Origin: Pseudomonadota bacterium
Lineage (GTDB): Bacteria; Pseudomonadota; Gammaproteobacteria; Xanthomonadales; Xanthomonadaceae
Reading direction: 5' to 3'
Length of the DNA: 64,000 nt
NCBI GenBank assembly: GCA_018241125.1
Contig: JAFEEL010000013.1
Location: 62,001 to 126,000, forward strand
Shown: piece by piece, positions 9,303 through 17,406 of the stretch
How the letters are laid out: each line of letters starts with the position of its first letter
Numbering within the stretch: position 1 is the first letter of the stretch
Notes under the pieces: generated by a model
What the model was told of the DNA's origin: nothing
Database searches by the model: none
The model's input: only the letters and a program-made list of their open reading frames with translations
Translations under genes and position numbers: made by a program

Positions 9303-10607
9303 ATGACCGACTACCTCTGGCAAAAGCCCGGCACCTGCGTCGATGCGCGGATCATGAAATTTCTCGCCGGCGACGACGTACTGCTCGATGCCGCATTCTT
9401 CGTCTGCGACATCCGCGCCAGCATCGCCCACGTCGAATCCTTGCAACGCATCGGAATGCTCACGGTGGAGGAGGCCGAATCGCTGGTGCGCGAGTTGCGT
9501 GCGTTGGCGGATGATTTTTCCAGCGGGACGTTCGTGCTCGACGCCCGCTACGAAGACGGCCATTCGGCCATCGAAGCGCGCTTGGGCGAGCGGCTGGGCG
9601 AAGTCGGCCGCAAGGTACACGCCGGACGCAGCCGCAACGATCAGGTCCTCGTCGCCACGCGCTTGTGGCTGAAGGAGCGCCTCGACGAACTGGAGTCGCT
9701 GTGCGCGCAGGCCGCGGTGGTGTGCCTGGATCGGGCCGCGCACGAAGCGCTGCCGCTGCCCGGCTACACCCATTTGCAGCGCGCGGTAGTGTCGTCCACG
9801 GCGATGTGGTTCGCCGGTTTCGCCGAAGCGTTCATCGACGACGCACTGCGCGCACGCCAGGCGCGCGACTGGATCGACGCCAACCCGCTGGGTACCGCTG
9901 CCGGCTACGGCGTCAACCTGCCGCTGGATCGGGACTACACGACGCAGACGCTGGGATTCGCGCGCATGCAGGTGTCGCCGGTGTATGCGCAGCTATCGCG
10001 CGGCAAGTTCGAGATCGCCGCGCTCGACGCGTTGGGCGCGGTGCTGCTCGATGCGCGCCGGTTGGCGTGGGACCTGTCGCTGTTCACCACCGCCGAATTC
10101 GATTTCGTCGATCTGCCGGATGAATACACCACCGGCAGTTCGATCATGCCCAACAAGCGCAACCCCGATGTGATCGAGTTGCTGCGCGCCAGTTACGCCA
10201 CCGTCGCCGCGGCGCGGGTGGAGATCGAATCGCTGCTGTCGCTGCCGTCCGGCTACCAGCGCGATTTGCAGTATTCCAAAGGCGGCCTGTGGCATGGGTT
10301 CACACACGGTCTGGCGGCGCTGCACCTGTTGCCAGACCTGCTGGCGCGCATGCAATGGAATGCAGCGCCGATGCATGCGGCGATCGATCCGGCGATGTAT
10401 GCCACCGACCGCGCGATCGAACTGGCGCGCGCCGGCACGCCGTTTCGCGATGCCTATCGGCGGGCTGCGGTCGATCCGTTGCCGGCTGCCGGCGCCGATC
10501 CGCAAGCAAGCCTGTCGGCGCGGGTGTCGCCGGGCGGCGCGGCCGATCTGCGGCTGGACGTGTTGCGTGCACGTCTGGCTGCCCTGCGACCGCCGCAGTT
10601 GGGTTGA
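9303..10607 (+). CDS. argH: argininosuccinate lyase
   Basis: Splits argininosuccinate into arginine and fumarate, the last step of the pathway. The 434-residue protein shows fumarase/aspartase superfamily features: [11 protein letters not shown] near residue 105, [14 protein letters not shown], and the signature [12 protein letters not shown] around residue 280, which holds the catalytic serine loop. The ATG at 9303 begins the conserved TDYLWQKPG segment. Upstream in-frame codons encode only array E and unconserved sequence. No Shine-Dalgarno sequence is possible in the 42 bases before the start because they are a pyrimidine-rich repeat, so translation may depend on coupling or a start lacking a canonical site. 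It ends the arginine cluster; no proB or proA follows. Confidence 0.95.
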   Translation: MTDYLWQKPGTCVDARIMKFLAGDDVLLDAAFFVCDIRASIAHVESLQRIGMLTVEEAESLVRELRALADDFSSGTFVLDARYEDGHSAIEARLGERLGEVGRKVHAGRSRNDQVLVATRLWLKERLDELESLCAQAAVVCLDRAAHEALPLPGYTHLQRAVVSSTAMWFAGFAEAFIDDALRARQARDWIDANPLGTAAGYGVNLPLDRDYTTQTLGFARMQVSPVYAQLSRGKFEIAALDALGAVLLDARRLAWDLSLFTTAEFDFVDLPDEYTTGSSIMPNKRNPDVIELLRASYATVAAARVEIESLLSLPSGYQRDLQYSKGGLWHGFTHGLAALHLLPDLLARMQWNAAPMHAAIDPAMYATDRAIELARAGTPFRDAYRRAAVDPLPAAGADPQASLSARVSPGGAADLRLDVLRARLAALRPPQLG

Positions 10608-10653
10608 GCGAAGCAAAGGGCGAGGGGCGCCCCGGCAAGGCCGCGGTCGCGGG

Positions 10654-10684
10654 GCGGGGGAACCCCCGCTGAACAGGGTAGAAT
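10654..10684 (+). promoter_or_regulatory. G-rich palindrome and -10-like hexamer before the phosphate genes
   Basis: The perfect palindrome GCGGGGG-AA-CCCCCGC (10654-10669) is followed by TAGAAT at 10679-10684, a five-of-six match to a sigma-70 -10 box, 42 bases before the DUF47 start. No recognisable -35 box lies at the right distance, because that position falls in the palindrome. A promoter for the DUF47-pit pair is plausible only. Confidence 0.3.
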
Positions 10685-10726
10685 GCGCGCCGTTCCGGCA
10701 ATCGCCGGGGCTACCCCGGAGCGAGC

Positions 10727-11353
10727 ATGTTTTCCCTGCAAACCATCTTCGGCAGCGGCAAGCAGTTCTATGCGCTGCTGGAAGCGGCCGCCGCCGCATC
10801 CCTGGACAGTGCCAGGGCGCTGCACGAGATGGCCAAGGCGGCCAGCACGACGCCCTCGCTGGAAGAGTTCAAGCGCGTGCGCCAGCGCGAGCGCGAGATC
10901 ATCAACAAGATCAACACCGCGCTGGTGCATTCGTTCGTCACCCCGATCGAGCGCGAGGACATCGAATCGCTGGCCGGTGCGATCTACCGCATCCCCAAGG
11001 CCATCGAGAAGTTCGCCGACCGCTACGCGCTGGCAGCCGACAACCTGCGCGAGATCGATTTCGCGCCGCGTGCGGCGATGCTCGAACAGGCCGCCACGGT
11101 GGTGCTGGAGATGGTGCGGCAACTGCCGGGGCTGAAGCTGGAGCCGATGAAGGAGCTCAACGACCGCCTGAGCGCGATCGAATCCGAGGCCGACCGGCTG
11201 ATGCTCGAACTCTATCGCGGCCTGTATGCGGGCCATTACGACGGGCTGGTGGTGCTGTTGATCAAGGACTTTTTCGAAATGCTGGAAAAAGCCATCGACC
11301 GCTGTCGCGAGGCCGGCACGGTGGTCTATCGCATCACCTTGAAAAACTCCTGA
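10727..11353 (+). CDS. DUF47/PhoU-like phosphate transport accessory protein
   Basis: A 208-residue all-helical cytoplasmic protein of the TIGR00153/DUF47 family, distantly related to PhoU. Visible family features are the opening MFSLQTIFGSGKQFYALLE, the acidic helical repeat IEREDIESLAGAIYRIPKAIEKFADR, a second repeat LNDRLSAIESEADRLMLELYR, and the ending LIKDFFEMLEKAIDRCREAGTVVYRITLKNS. These helices carry Glu/Asp clusters suited to metal binding. It has the Shine-Dalgarno GGAG before the ATG and is followed after 10 bases by the Pit transporter. The DUF47-pit pair is a standard arrangement, and the protein probably modulates the transporter. Confidence 0.9.
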   Translation: MFSLQTIFGSGKQFYALLEAAAAASLDSARALHEMAKAASTTPSLEEFKRVRQREREIINKINTALVHSFVTPIEREDIESLAGAIYRIPKAIEKFADRYALAADNLREIDFAPRAAMLEQAATVVLEMVRQLPGLKLEPMKELNDRLSAIESEADRLMLELYRGLYAGHYDGLVVLLIKDFFEMLEKAIDRCREAGTVVYRITLKNS

Positions 11354-11363
11354 GCGCCCGGCC

Positions 11364-12491
<1,128 letters not shown>

Positions 12492-12531
12492 TCGGCCGCG
12501 CACCTTTTTTTCATCTTCCGAGAGCTTGCCG

Positions 12532-14616
12532 ATGATCGTCGAATGCTTGCGTCGCCGCCTTGTCGTCGCGACCGCTGCCGCCTTGTTTTCCGCCGTGACG
12601 GCCGTGGCGGCAACGCCCGCGCCCAGGCCGACGCAAGCGCCGGACGGGGTCGCGCAGCCGCAGGATTTCCTGCGCGCCGACATCGATTTCGCGGTCGATC
12701 CGCGCAAGGATTTCTTCGACTACGCCAACGGTCGCTGGCTTGCCAGCCACCCGATCCCCGCCTCGGAAACGGCCTGGGGCATCGGCGATCTGGTGCAGCA
12801 GGACATCTACGCCAGCTTGCGCAAGATCAACGAGGACAATGCGGCCAAACGCTGGGCGGCCGGCAGCTACGGCCAGAAAGTGGGCGATTTCTGGAAGACG
12901 GCGATGGATACCGCCAAGGCCGACGATCTGGGCGTCGAGCCGCTGGCCGACGAGATCAAGCGCATCGACGGGGTGAGCAACGCCAAGGAAGCGATGATGG
13001 AAGCCTTCGCGCTGGCACAGATCGGCGTGGATGTGTTCTTCGAGGCCGACATCAGCCAGGACGAGAAGAACTCCGACGCGCTGGCGGTGCACTTCAATCA
13101 AGGCGGGTTGGGACTGCCCGAGCGCGATTTCTACTTCAACCCGGAAGCGGGCGTAGCCAAGGTACGCGCCGAGTACGTCGCGCACCTGTCGCGGGTGTTG
13201 CAATTGCTCGGGCGCAAGCCGGCCGACGCTGACGCGGCCGCCGGCAAGGTGATGGCGTTCGAAACCGGACTGGCGCGCATCTCGCGCAAGATCGAGGACC
13301 TGCGCGATCCGGACAAGAACTACCTGAAGATCAGCCCGACCGAGTTCACCGCGAAGTACACCCCGGGCATTCCGTGGAATGATCGCCTGTACTCGTGGTC
13401 GATCCAGCCGCAGACGGTGATCGTGGGGCAGCCCGAGTTTTTCGCGGCGATGGACAAGTTACTGGGCAAGACCGATCCGGGCGTGCTGCGAGATTACCTG
13501 CGACTGCATCTGGTCGACGCCTATTCTCCGTACTTGAGCACAGCGTTCGACGCCGAGCACTTCCGCTTTTACGGGCAGGCGATGCACGGCCAGAAGGAGC
13601 AGCGGGAGCGCTGGAAGCGCGTGATCGATGCCGAGAACGGCGCGATGGGCATGGTGATCGGGCAGGCGTGGGTGGCCGACAACTTCCCGGCGGCCGAGAA
13701 GCAACGTTACGTGGCGATGGTGGAAGCCATTCGCGATGCCTACCGCGAACGCATCGGCAACCTGTCGTGGATGAGTCCGCAGACCAAGGCCAAGGCACTG
13801 GCGAAGCTGGCCGCCATCACCGCCAAGGTCGGCTACCCGGACAAGTGGGAAGACTTCCACGAGATGAACATTTCCCGTGGCTCGTATTGCCAGAACATGC
13901 TGCGGGCCGCGTTATGGCACTTCAACGACCGTGTGCGCAAGCTGGCTCTGCCGGTGGACCGCGGTCAGTGGGACATGTTCCCGCAGACGTACAATGCGTA
14001 CTACTACCCGTCCAACAACGAGATCGTGCTGCCTGCAGCGATGTTCATCGTGCCCGGCGTGGCCGACAAGGACGTGGACGATGCGGTGGCCTACGGTTAC
14101 GTGGCCGCCGGCACGATCGGCCACGAGATCACCCACGGCTTCGACGACGAGGGCCGCAAGTTCGACGCCCACGGCAATCTCACCGACTGGTGGACGGCCG
14201 AGGATGCGAAGAGTTTCCAGCAGCGCGCTGACGTGCTGGTCAAGCAATTCGACGCCTACGAGCCAATCCCGGGCATCCACATCAACGGCAAGGCCAGCCT
14301 CGGCGAGAACATCGCCGATTTCGGCGGCGTGCTGCTGGGCCTGGATGCGTTCAAGAAGACGCAGCAGTACAAGGACGGCAAGACGATCGGCGGCCTCACC
14401 CCGACCCAGCGTTTCTTCCTCGGCTACGCGTTGGGCTGGATGACCCAGCAGCGCGAACAGTCCTTGCGCCAGCACCTGCTCGCCGACGTGCACGCGCCGG
14501 CGAAGTGGCGGGTGCTCGGCCCGCTGTCGAACATCCCGGCGTTCTACGAGGCGTTCGGGGTCAAGGCTGGCGATCCGATGTGGCGCCCGGCCGACCAGCG
14601 CGCGAGCATCTGGTGA
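12532..14616 (+). CDS. M13-family zinc metallopeptidase, intact active site
   Basis: A secreted neprilysin-like peptidase of 694 residues. A signal peptide (about residues 1-24) precedes the M13 N-terminal domain beginning FAVDPRKDFFDYANGRWLASHPIP. The catalytic domain carries NAYYYPSNNEIVLPAA, the zinc motif HEITH at residues 531-535 in GTIGHEITHGFDDEGRKFD, and the third ligand and partner Asp in GENIADFGGV. The C-terminus ends MWRPADQRASIW with the family's terminal tryptophan. The ATG at 12532 is chosen; an in-frame TTG two codons earlier is less likely. It lies 40 bases after pit and may be co-transcribed. It is one of three M13 paralogues within 11 kb, each on a similar scaffold. Substrates are unknown. 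Confidence 0.93.
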   Translation: MIVECLRRRLVVATAAALFSAVTAVAATPAPRPTQAPDGVAQPQDFLRADIDFAVDPRKDFFDYANGRWLASHPIPASETAWGIGDLVQQDIYASLRKINEDNAAKRWAAGSYGQKVGDFWKTAMDTAKADDLGVEPLADEIKRIDGVSNAKEAMMEAFALAQIGVDVFFEADISQDEKNSDALAVHFNQGGLGLPERDFYFNPEAGVAKVRAEYVAHLSRVLQLLGRKPADADAAAGKVMAFETGLARISRKIEDLRDPDKNYLKISPTEFTAKYTPGIPWNDRLYSWSIQPQTVIVGQPEFFAAMDKLLGKTDPGVLRDYLRLHLVDAYSPYLSTAFDAEHFRFYGQAMHGQKEQRERWKRVIDAENGAMGMVIGQAWVADNFPAAEKQRYVAMVEAIRDAYRERIGNLSWMSPQTKAKALAKLAAITAKVGYPDKWEDFHEMNISRGSYCQNMLRAALWHFNDRVRKLALPVDRGQWDMFPQTYNAYYYPSNNEIVLPAAMFIVPGVADKDVDDAVAYGYVAAGTIGHEITHGFDDEGRKFDAHGNLTDWWTAEDAKSFQQRADVLVKQFDAYEPIPGIHINGKASLGENIADFGGVLLGLDAFKKTQQYKDGKTIGGLTPTQRFFLGYALGWMTQQREQSLRQHLLADVHAPAKWRVLGPLSNIPAFYEAFGVKAGDPMWRPADQRASIW

Positions 14617-14652
14617 TCGGAGCGCGCCACGCGAACTACAACAGCACGCGAA

Positions 14653-15060
14653 CTATAACAGATCCCCGCCGCCGGTGAGCCGGTGCTCGATGCGGTCGCC
14701 GACGCTGCCGATCTCCAGCACGAGGCGGTCGATCTCGGCGCCGTCGAGGCCCTCGTAGGGGCGGTTTTCGCACAGTTGCAGGTAGGGCACGCCGTCGAGC
14801 GCGCTCACAGCCAGAAATCCCACCGGGCTTTCCCAGTTGAACGCCAGCGCCCGCCGCGGATCCACGCCGGTGGTCGGGCCCAACAGCGTGCTCACGCGCA
14901 AGAAGCGACGACCGTCCTCGTGTTCGAGTTCGGACAGGTACACGCTCTGCTGGCGACGGCCGTCGTTGAGCGCGATCTGCACGCAAGCCAGGAACGGCTC
15001 GCTGGTGATCAGCGGGTAGCGGGCCAGCAGATGGCCGCGAATCTGTTCGAAGTTGTGCAT
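14653..15060 (-). CDS. conserved hypothetical protein, possibly YbjN/chaperone-like fold
   Basis: A 135-residue acidic cytoplasmic protein starting MHNFEQIRGHLLARYPLI. The pattern of strands and helices (FLACVQIALNDGRRQQSVYLSEL, RRFLRVSTLLGP, ALAFNWESPVGFLAVSALDGVPYLQLCENRPYEGLDGAEIDRLVLEIGSVGDRIEHRL) resembles small YbjN or type III secretion-chaperone-like alpha/beta proteins. That is only a structural guess. The frame stays open upstream to 15207 over the divergent alkyltransferase-like gene, but the ATG at 15060 avoids that overlap. No enzyme motif, membrane segment or signal is visible. Function unknown. Confidence 0.65.
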   Translation of the reverse strand: MHNFEQIRGHLLARYPLITSEPFLACVQIALNDGRRQQSVYLSELEHEDGRRFLRVSTLLGPTTGVDPRRALAFNWESPVGFLAVSALDGVPYLQLCENRPYEGLDGAEIDRLVLEIGSVGDRIEHRLTGGGDLL

Positions 15061-15115
15061 GGCGATTTTCGAGTGGGGCAGGCCGTATGCTAATCCCTTG
15101 CCCAAGATCGCACCA

Positions 15116-15514
15116 ATGCCAAAATCCGTCGACGCTTCGCACGAACCGTCCAAAGCCGCGGCGAGCGCCGCCGCGCGCGCGCGCATCCTCGCCGCGATCC
15201 GCGCCATCCCGATCGGTCGCGTGGCCGGTTACGGCGTGATCGCGCGGCGTGCCGGGCTGCCCGGGCGGGCGCGGCTGGTGGCGCGGATCCTGTCGGGAAA
15301 TGACGATCCCACGCTGCCCTGGCACCGCGTGCTGCGCTCCGACGGACGCATCGCCTTCCCACCCGATTCGCTGGATGCCGCCGAACAGGCGCAGCGACTG
15401 CGCGCCGAAGGGGTGAGCGTCGAGAACGGCCGGGTGCGCGATGCGGCTCGATCGGAAGCGTCCCTCGATGCCCTGCTGTGGGCGCCGTCGCGTCGCAAAA
15501 GCGTGTCGCGATAA
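15116..15514 (+). CDS. alkyltransferase-like protein (ATL), cysteine replaced by tryptophan
   Basis: A 132-residue member of the O6-alkylguanine methyltransferase DNA-binding superfamily. It has the wing-helix features IGRVAGYGVIARRAG and RLVARILSGN, and the active-site loop reads PWHRVL (Trp69) where true methyltransferases have PCHRV. The arginine that flips the base lies in the recognition helix. Proteins with this Cys-to-Trp change are alkyltransferase-like proteins that bind O6-alkylguanine, cannot remove the alkyl group, and hand the lesion to nucleotide excision repair. It is short because the methyltransferase N-terminal domain is absent. It is divergent from the hypothetical gene at 15060. 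The ORF could extend back to 15053, but the ATG at 15116 is preferred. Confidence 0.88.
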   Translation: MPKSVDASHEPSKAAASAAARARILAAIRAIPIGRVAGYGVIARRAGLPGRARLVARILSGNDDPTLPWHRVLRSDGRIAFPPDSLDAAEQAQRLRAEGVSVENGRVRDAARSEASLDALLWAPSRRKSVSR

Positions 15515-15580
15515 GGCATCGATACAGCGAATTGCCGCGCGCTGCCGGTATCATGACGGCCTCGCTGGCGCGGAGTGCGC

Positions 15581-16243
15581 ATGTTCAATCATCTGCCCAA
15601 AGGCATCCAGGCGCTGTTGTGGGTCAACGGCGGCCTGTTTCTCCTGCAGAGCCTGCTCGATCAAAGCGGTACACGCTTCGCGGCGTTCTATCTGTGGCCG
15701 TTGGGTCTGGATCCTGCGTCGATGGGGGTGGACAGCCTGCCATTCGGCATCGGCTTCATGCCCTGGCAGTTGCTCACGTATGGCTTCCTGCACGCCAACC
15801 TGCCGCACATCTTCTTCAACATGTTTGCGCTGCTGATGTTCGGCGCGCCGCTGGAATACACCTGGGGCACGAAGCGCTTCTTGACGTACTACATGGTGTG
15901 CGTGGTCGGTGCGGGCCTGACGTATCTGGGCTGGGCGGCGGCGATGCATATTTCCACGCCGGTGCTGGGCGCTTCGGGCGGCGTGTTCGGGCTGTTGCTG
16001 GCCTACGGCATGTTGTTCCCCAAGCAGCGGGTGATGCTGTTGTTCCCGCCGATCCCGATGTCGGCGCGCACGCTGGTGATCGGCTACGGCGCGATCGAAC
16101 TGCTGATGGGCGTGACCGGGCTGGGCGGCAACATCGCCCACTTCGCGCACCTGGGCGGGATGTTGTTCGGCTGGCTGATGATCCGCTACTGGCGCGGGCA
16201 GCCGCCGTTCAACAAGCGACCGCGCGGCGGGTTTCGGGTGTAG
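15581..16243 (+). CDS. rhomboid-family intramembrane serine protease
   Basis: A 220-residue inner-membrane protease with six predicted membrane helices. The catalytic dyad is visible as Ser132 in GASGGVFGLLLAYG and His190 in GNIAHFAHLGGMLFGW. The conserved L1-loop/helix-2 region reads YGFLHANLPHIFFNMFALLMFGAPLE. It cleaves transmembrane helices, substrate unknown. A GGAG Shine-Dalgarno lies six bases before the ATG; an in-frame GTG two codons upstream is the alternative start. A single transcription unit, followed by a 480-base repeat-rich gap. Confidence 0.92.
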   Translation: MFNHLPKGIQALLWVNGGLFLLQSLLDQSGTRFAAFYLWPLGLDPASMGVDSLPFGIGFMPWQLLTYGFLHANLPHIFFNMFALLMFGAPLEYTWGTKRFLTYYMVCVVGAGLTYLGWAAAMHISTPVLGASGGVFGLLLAYGMLFPKQRVMLLFPPIPMSARTLVIGYGAIELLMGVTGLGGNIAHFAHLGGMLFGWLMIRYWRGQPPFNKRPRGGFRV

Positions 16244-16280
16244 CGCGGCGCTTGCATCGCGCCGCGGGAAGTTCTGCCCA

Positions 16281-16494
16281 GATCGGCCTTGTGGGAGGGG
16301 CCGTCCTCGGCCCGATCCAGACGAGATCGGCCTTGTGGGAGTCGGCCCGACCCAAGCAAGCATCGCGGCCAGAGGCCGCTCCCACCAAAAGCCGCTCCCA
16401 CTAAAATACGAGATCGGCCTTGTGGGAGGGCCGTCCTCGGCCCGATCCAGACACGCATCGCGGCCAGATGCCGCTCCCACCAAAATCCGCTCAC
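16281..16494. repeat. composite dispersed repeat (GTGGGAG/GCTCCCAC family)
   Basis: The gap 16244-16727 holds no gene. It contains three copies of GATCGGCCTTGTGGGAG (starting 16281, 16325 and 16412). The two full-length copies run on into GGCCGTCCTCGGCCCGATCCAG. Two copies of an opposing segment, CATCGCGGCCAGA then a GCCGCTCCCACCAAAA tail, start near 16361 and 16456. GTGGGAG and CTCCCAC are complementary, so the region can fold into large hairpins. It looks like REP-type repeats that have been duplicated as a block. Confidence 0.8.
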
Positions 16495-16606
16495 GCCAAA
16501 ACAGCGCTGACTCTCGGCAACGGTTGCGGGCAGGATCCCCACAGCGCTCGCCGGCATGAAGCGACGATTTTTGGCAACGAATTCATGGCCGGCGTCGCGG
16601 TTGACC

Positions 16607-16696
16607 CCTTCCGCCGCTTGCGGGGGAAGGCTGGGATGGGGGCGACACGACACGGGAAATCGCCCCCACCTCAATCCACCCCCGCATGCGGGGGAG
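16607..16696. repeat. REP-like palindromes, diverged copies
   Basis: CCTTCCGCCGC/CGGGGGAAGG followed by CTGGGATGGGGGCG is a diverged copy of the element at 3388-3426. A partly complementary CGCCCCCACC and a second small palindrome, CCCCCGCATGCGGGGG, follow to 16696. The block ends 32 bases before the end of higA and could act as its transcription end. Confidence 0.7.
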
Positions 16697-16727
16697 GAAG
16701 TGCTGCGTGGATCGCACGGCATCCAGA

Positions 16728-17027
16728 TCAGGCGGCGATGCGTTCGATTCCGGCGATGGCCTTGCCCAGATTCCGCCGTGCTTGCTCGAGGTCGAAATCG
16801 GCTTGCAAGCCGAGCCAGAAGCGCTCGCTCGTGCCCAGTGCAGCGGCCAGACGCACGGCGGTGTCGGCGCTGATGCCGCGTTTTCCCAGCACGATCTCGT
16901 TGATGCGGCGCGGCGGTACGCCAGCGGCGCGGGCCAACCCATTCTGGCTGATGCCCAGCGGCAGCAGAAATTCTTCGAGTAAAACTTCGCCGGGATGGAT
17001 ATTGGGCAGCGTCTTCATGGCGGGCAC
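16728..17027 (-). CDS. higA: HigA-family antitoxin
   Basis: A 99-residue XRE-type helix-turn-helix protein of the HigA/VapI addiction-module family. It opens with the subfamily signature NIHPGEVLLEEFLLPLGIS, continues with the HTH (QNGLARAAGVPPRRINEIVLGKRGISADTAVRLAAALG), and ends in a short helical tail (FWLGLQADFDLEQARRNL). It neutralises HigB and represses the operon. An ATG at 17018 (MKTLPNIHPGE) is an alternative start three codons inside. It lies seven bases downstream of higB, in the toxin-first order typical of higBA. Confidence 0.9.
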   Translation of the reverse strand: MPAMKTLPNIHPGEVLLEEFLLPLGISQNGLARAAGVPPRRINEIVLGKRGISADTAVRLAAALGTSERFWLGLQADFDLEQARRNLGKAIAGIERIAA

Positions 17028-17034
17028 CTCGGAT

Positions 17035-17316
17035 TCAGTGGTAATCGACGATCTTCACGCCATGGGCGTCTGCGTGCGTCCAGCGAAAGCAGGTGCGCCA
17101 CTGGTCGTTGATGCGAATGCTGTACTGGCCCTTGCGTGACCCTTTGAGCGCTTCGAGTCGATTGGCCGGCGGAATCCGCAGATCGTCCAGAACATGCGCG
17201 TTGTTGAGCATGCGCAGCTTGCGCCGGGCGATGGGTTGGATGTCGGTCGGCAACTGTCGGGAGACGACGCCGCGCCAGATCTTTTCGGCTTCCTTGTCGA
17301 TGAAGTCGCGGATCAT
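17035..17316 (-). CDS. higB: HigB-family toxin (RelE/ParE superfamily)
   Basis: A 93-residue mRNA interferase of the HigB type, expected to cleave mRNA on the ribosome. Features match the family: MIRDFIDKEAEKIWRG at the start, IARRKLRMLNNAHVLDDLRIPPANRLEALKG in the middle, and the RelE-fold ending GQYSIRINDQWRTCFRWTHADAHGVKIVDYH. The ATG at 17316 starts the conserved sequence; an upstream in-frame ATG at 17334 falls within a likely promoter. It comes first in the higBA operon. Confidence 0.9.
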   Translation of the reverse strand: MIRDFIDKEAEKIWRGVVSRQLPTDIQPIARRKLRMLNNAHVLDDLRIPPANRLEALKGSRKGQYSIRINDQWRTCFRWTHADAHGVKIVDYH

Positions 17317-17322
17317 GCGCCA

Positions 17323-17351
17323 ACCATAACGCAAAACGTCATATACCGCAA
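17323..17351 (-). promoter_or_regulatory. candidate higBA promoter
   Basis: On the minus strand, TTGCGG and TATGGT are separated by 17 bases. The -10 box ends seven bases before the higB ATG, so transcription would start at or next to the start codon and give a leaderless or nearly leaderless mRNA. AT-rich sequence here (TATATGACG) stands out from the GC-rich surroundings and may include the HigA operator. Confidence 0.4.
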
Positions 17352-17406
17352 TGCGTCATGATCGATCGCGGCCAACGATGGCCGATAGCGCTACGCCCGT
17401 AACCGC

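Noticed and set aside
12492-12531. T-run after pit as a rho-independent terminator
   Set aside because: Seven T's are present, but the preceding bases do not form a stem of more than about four pairs.
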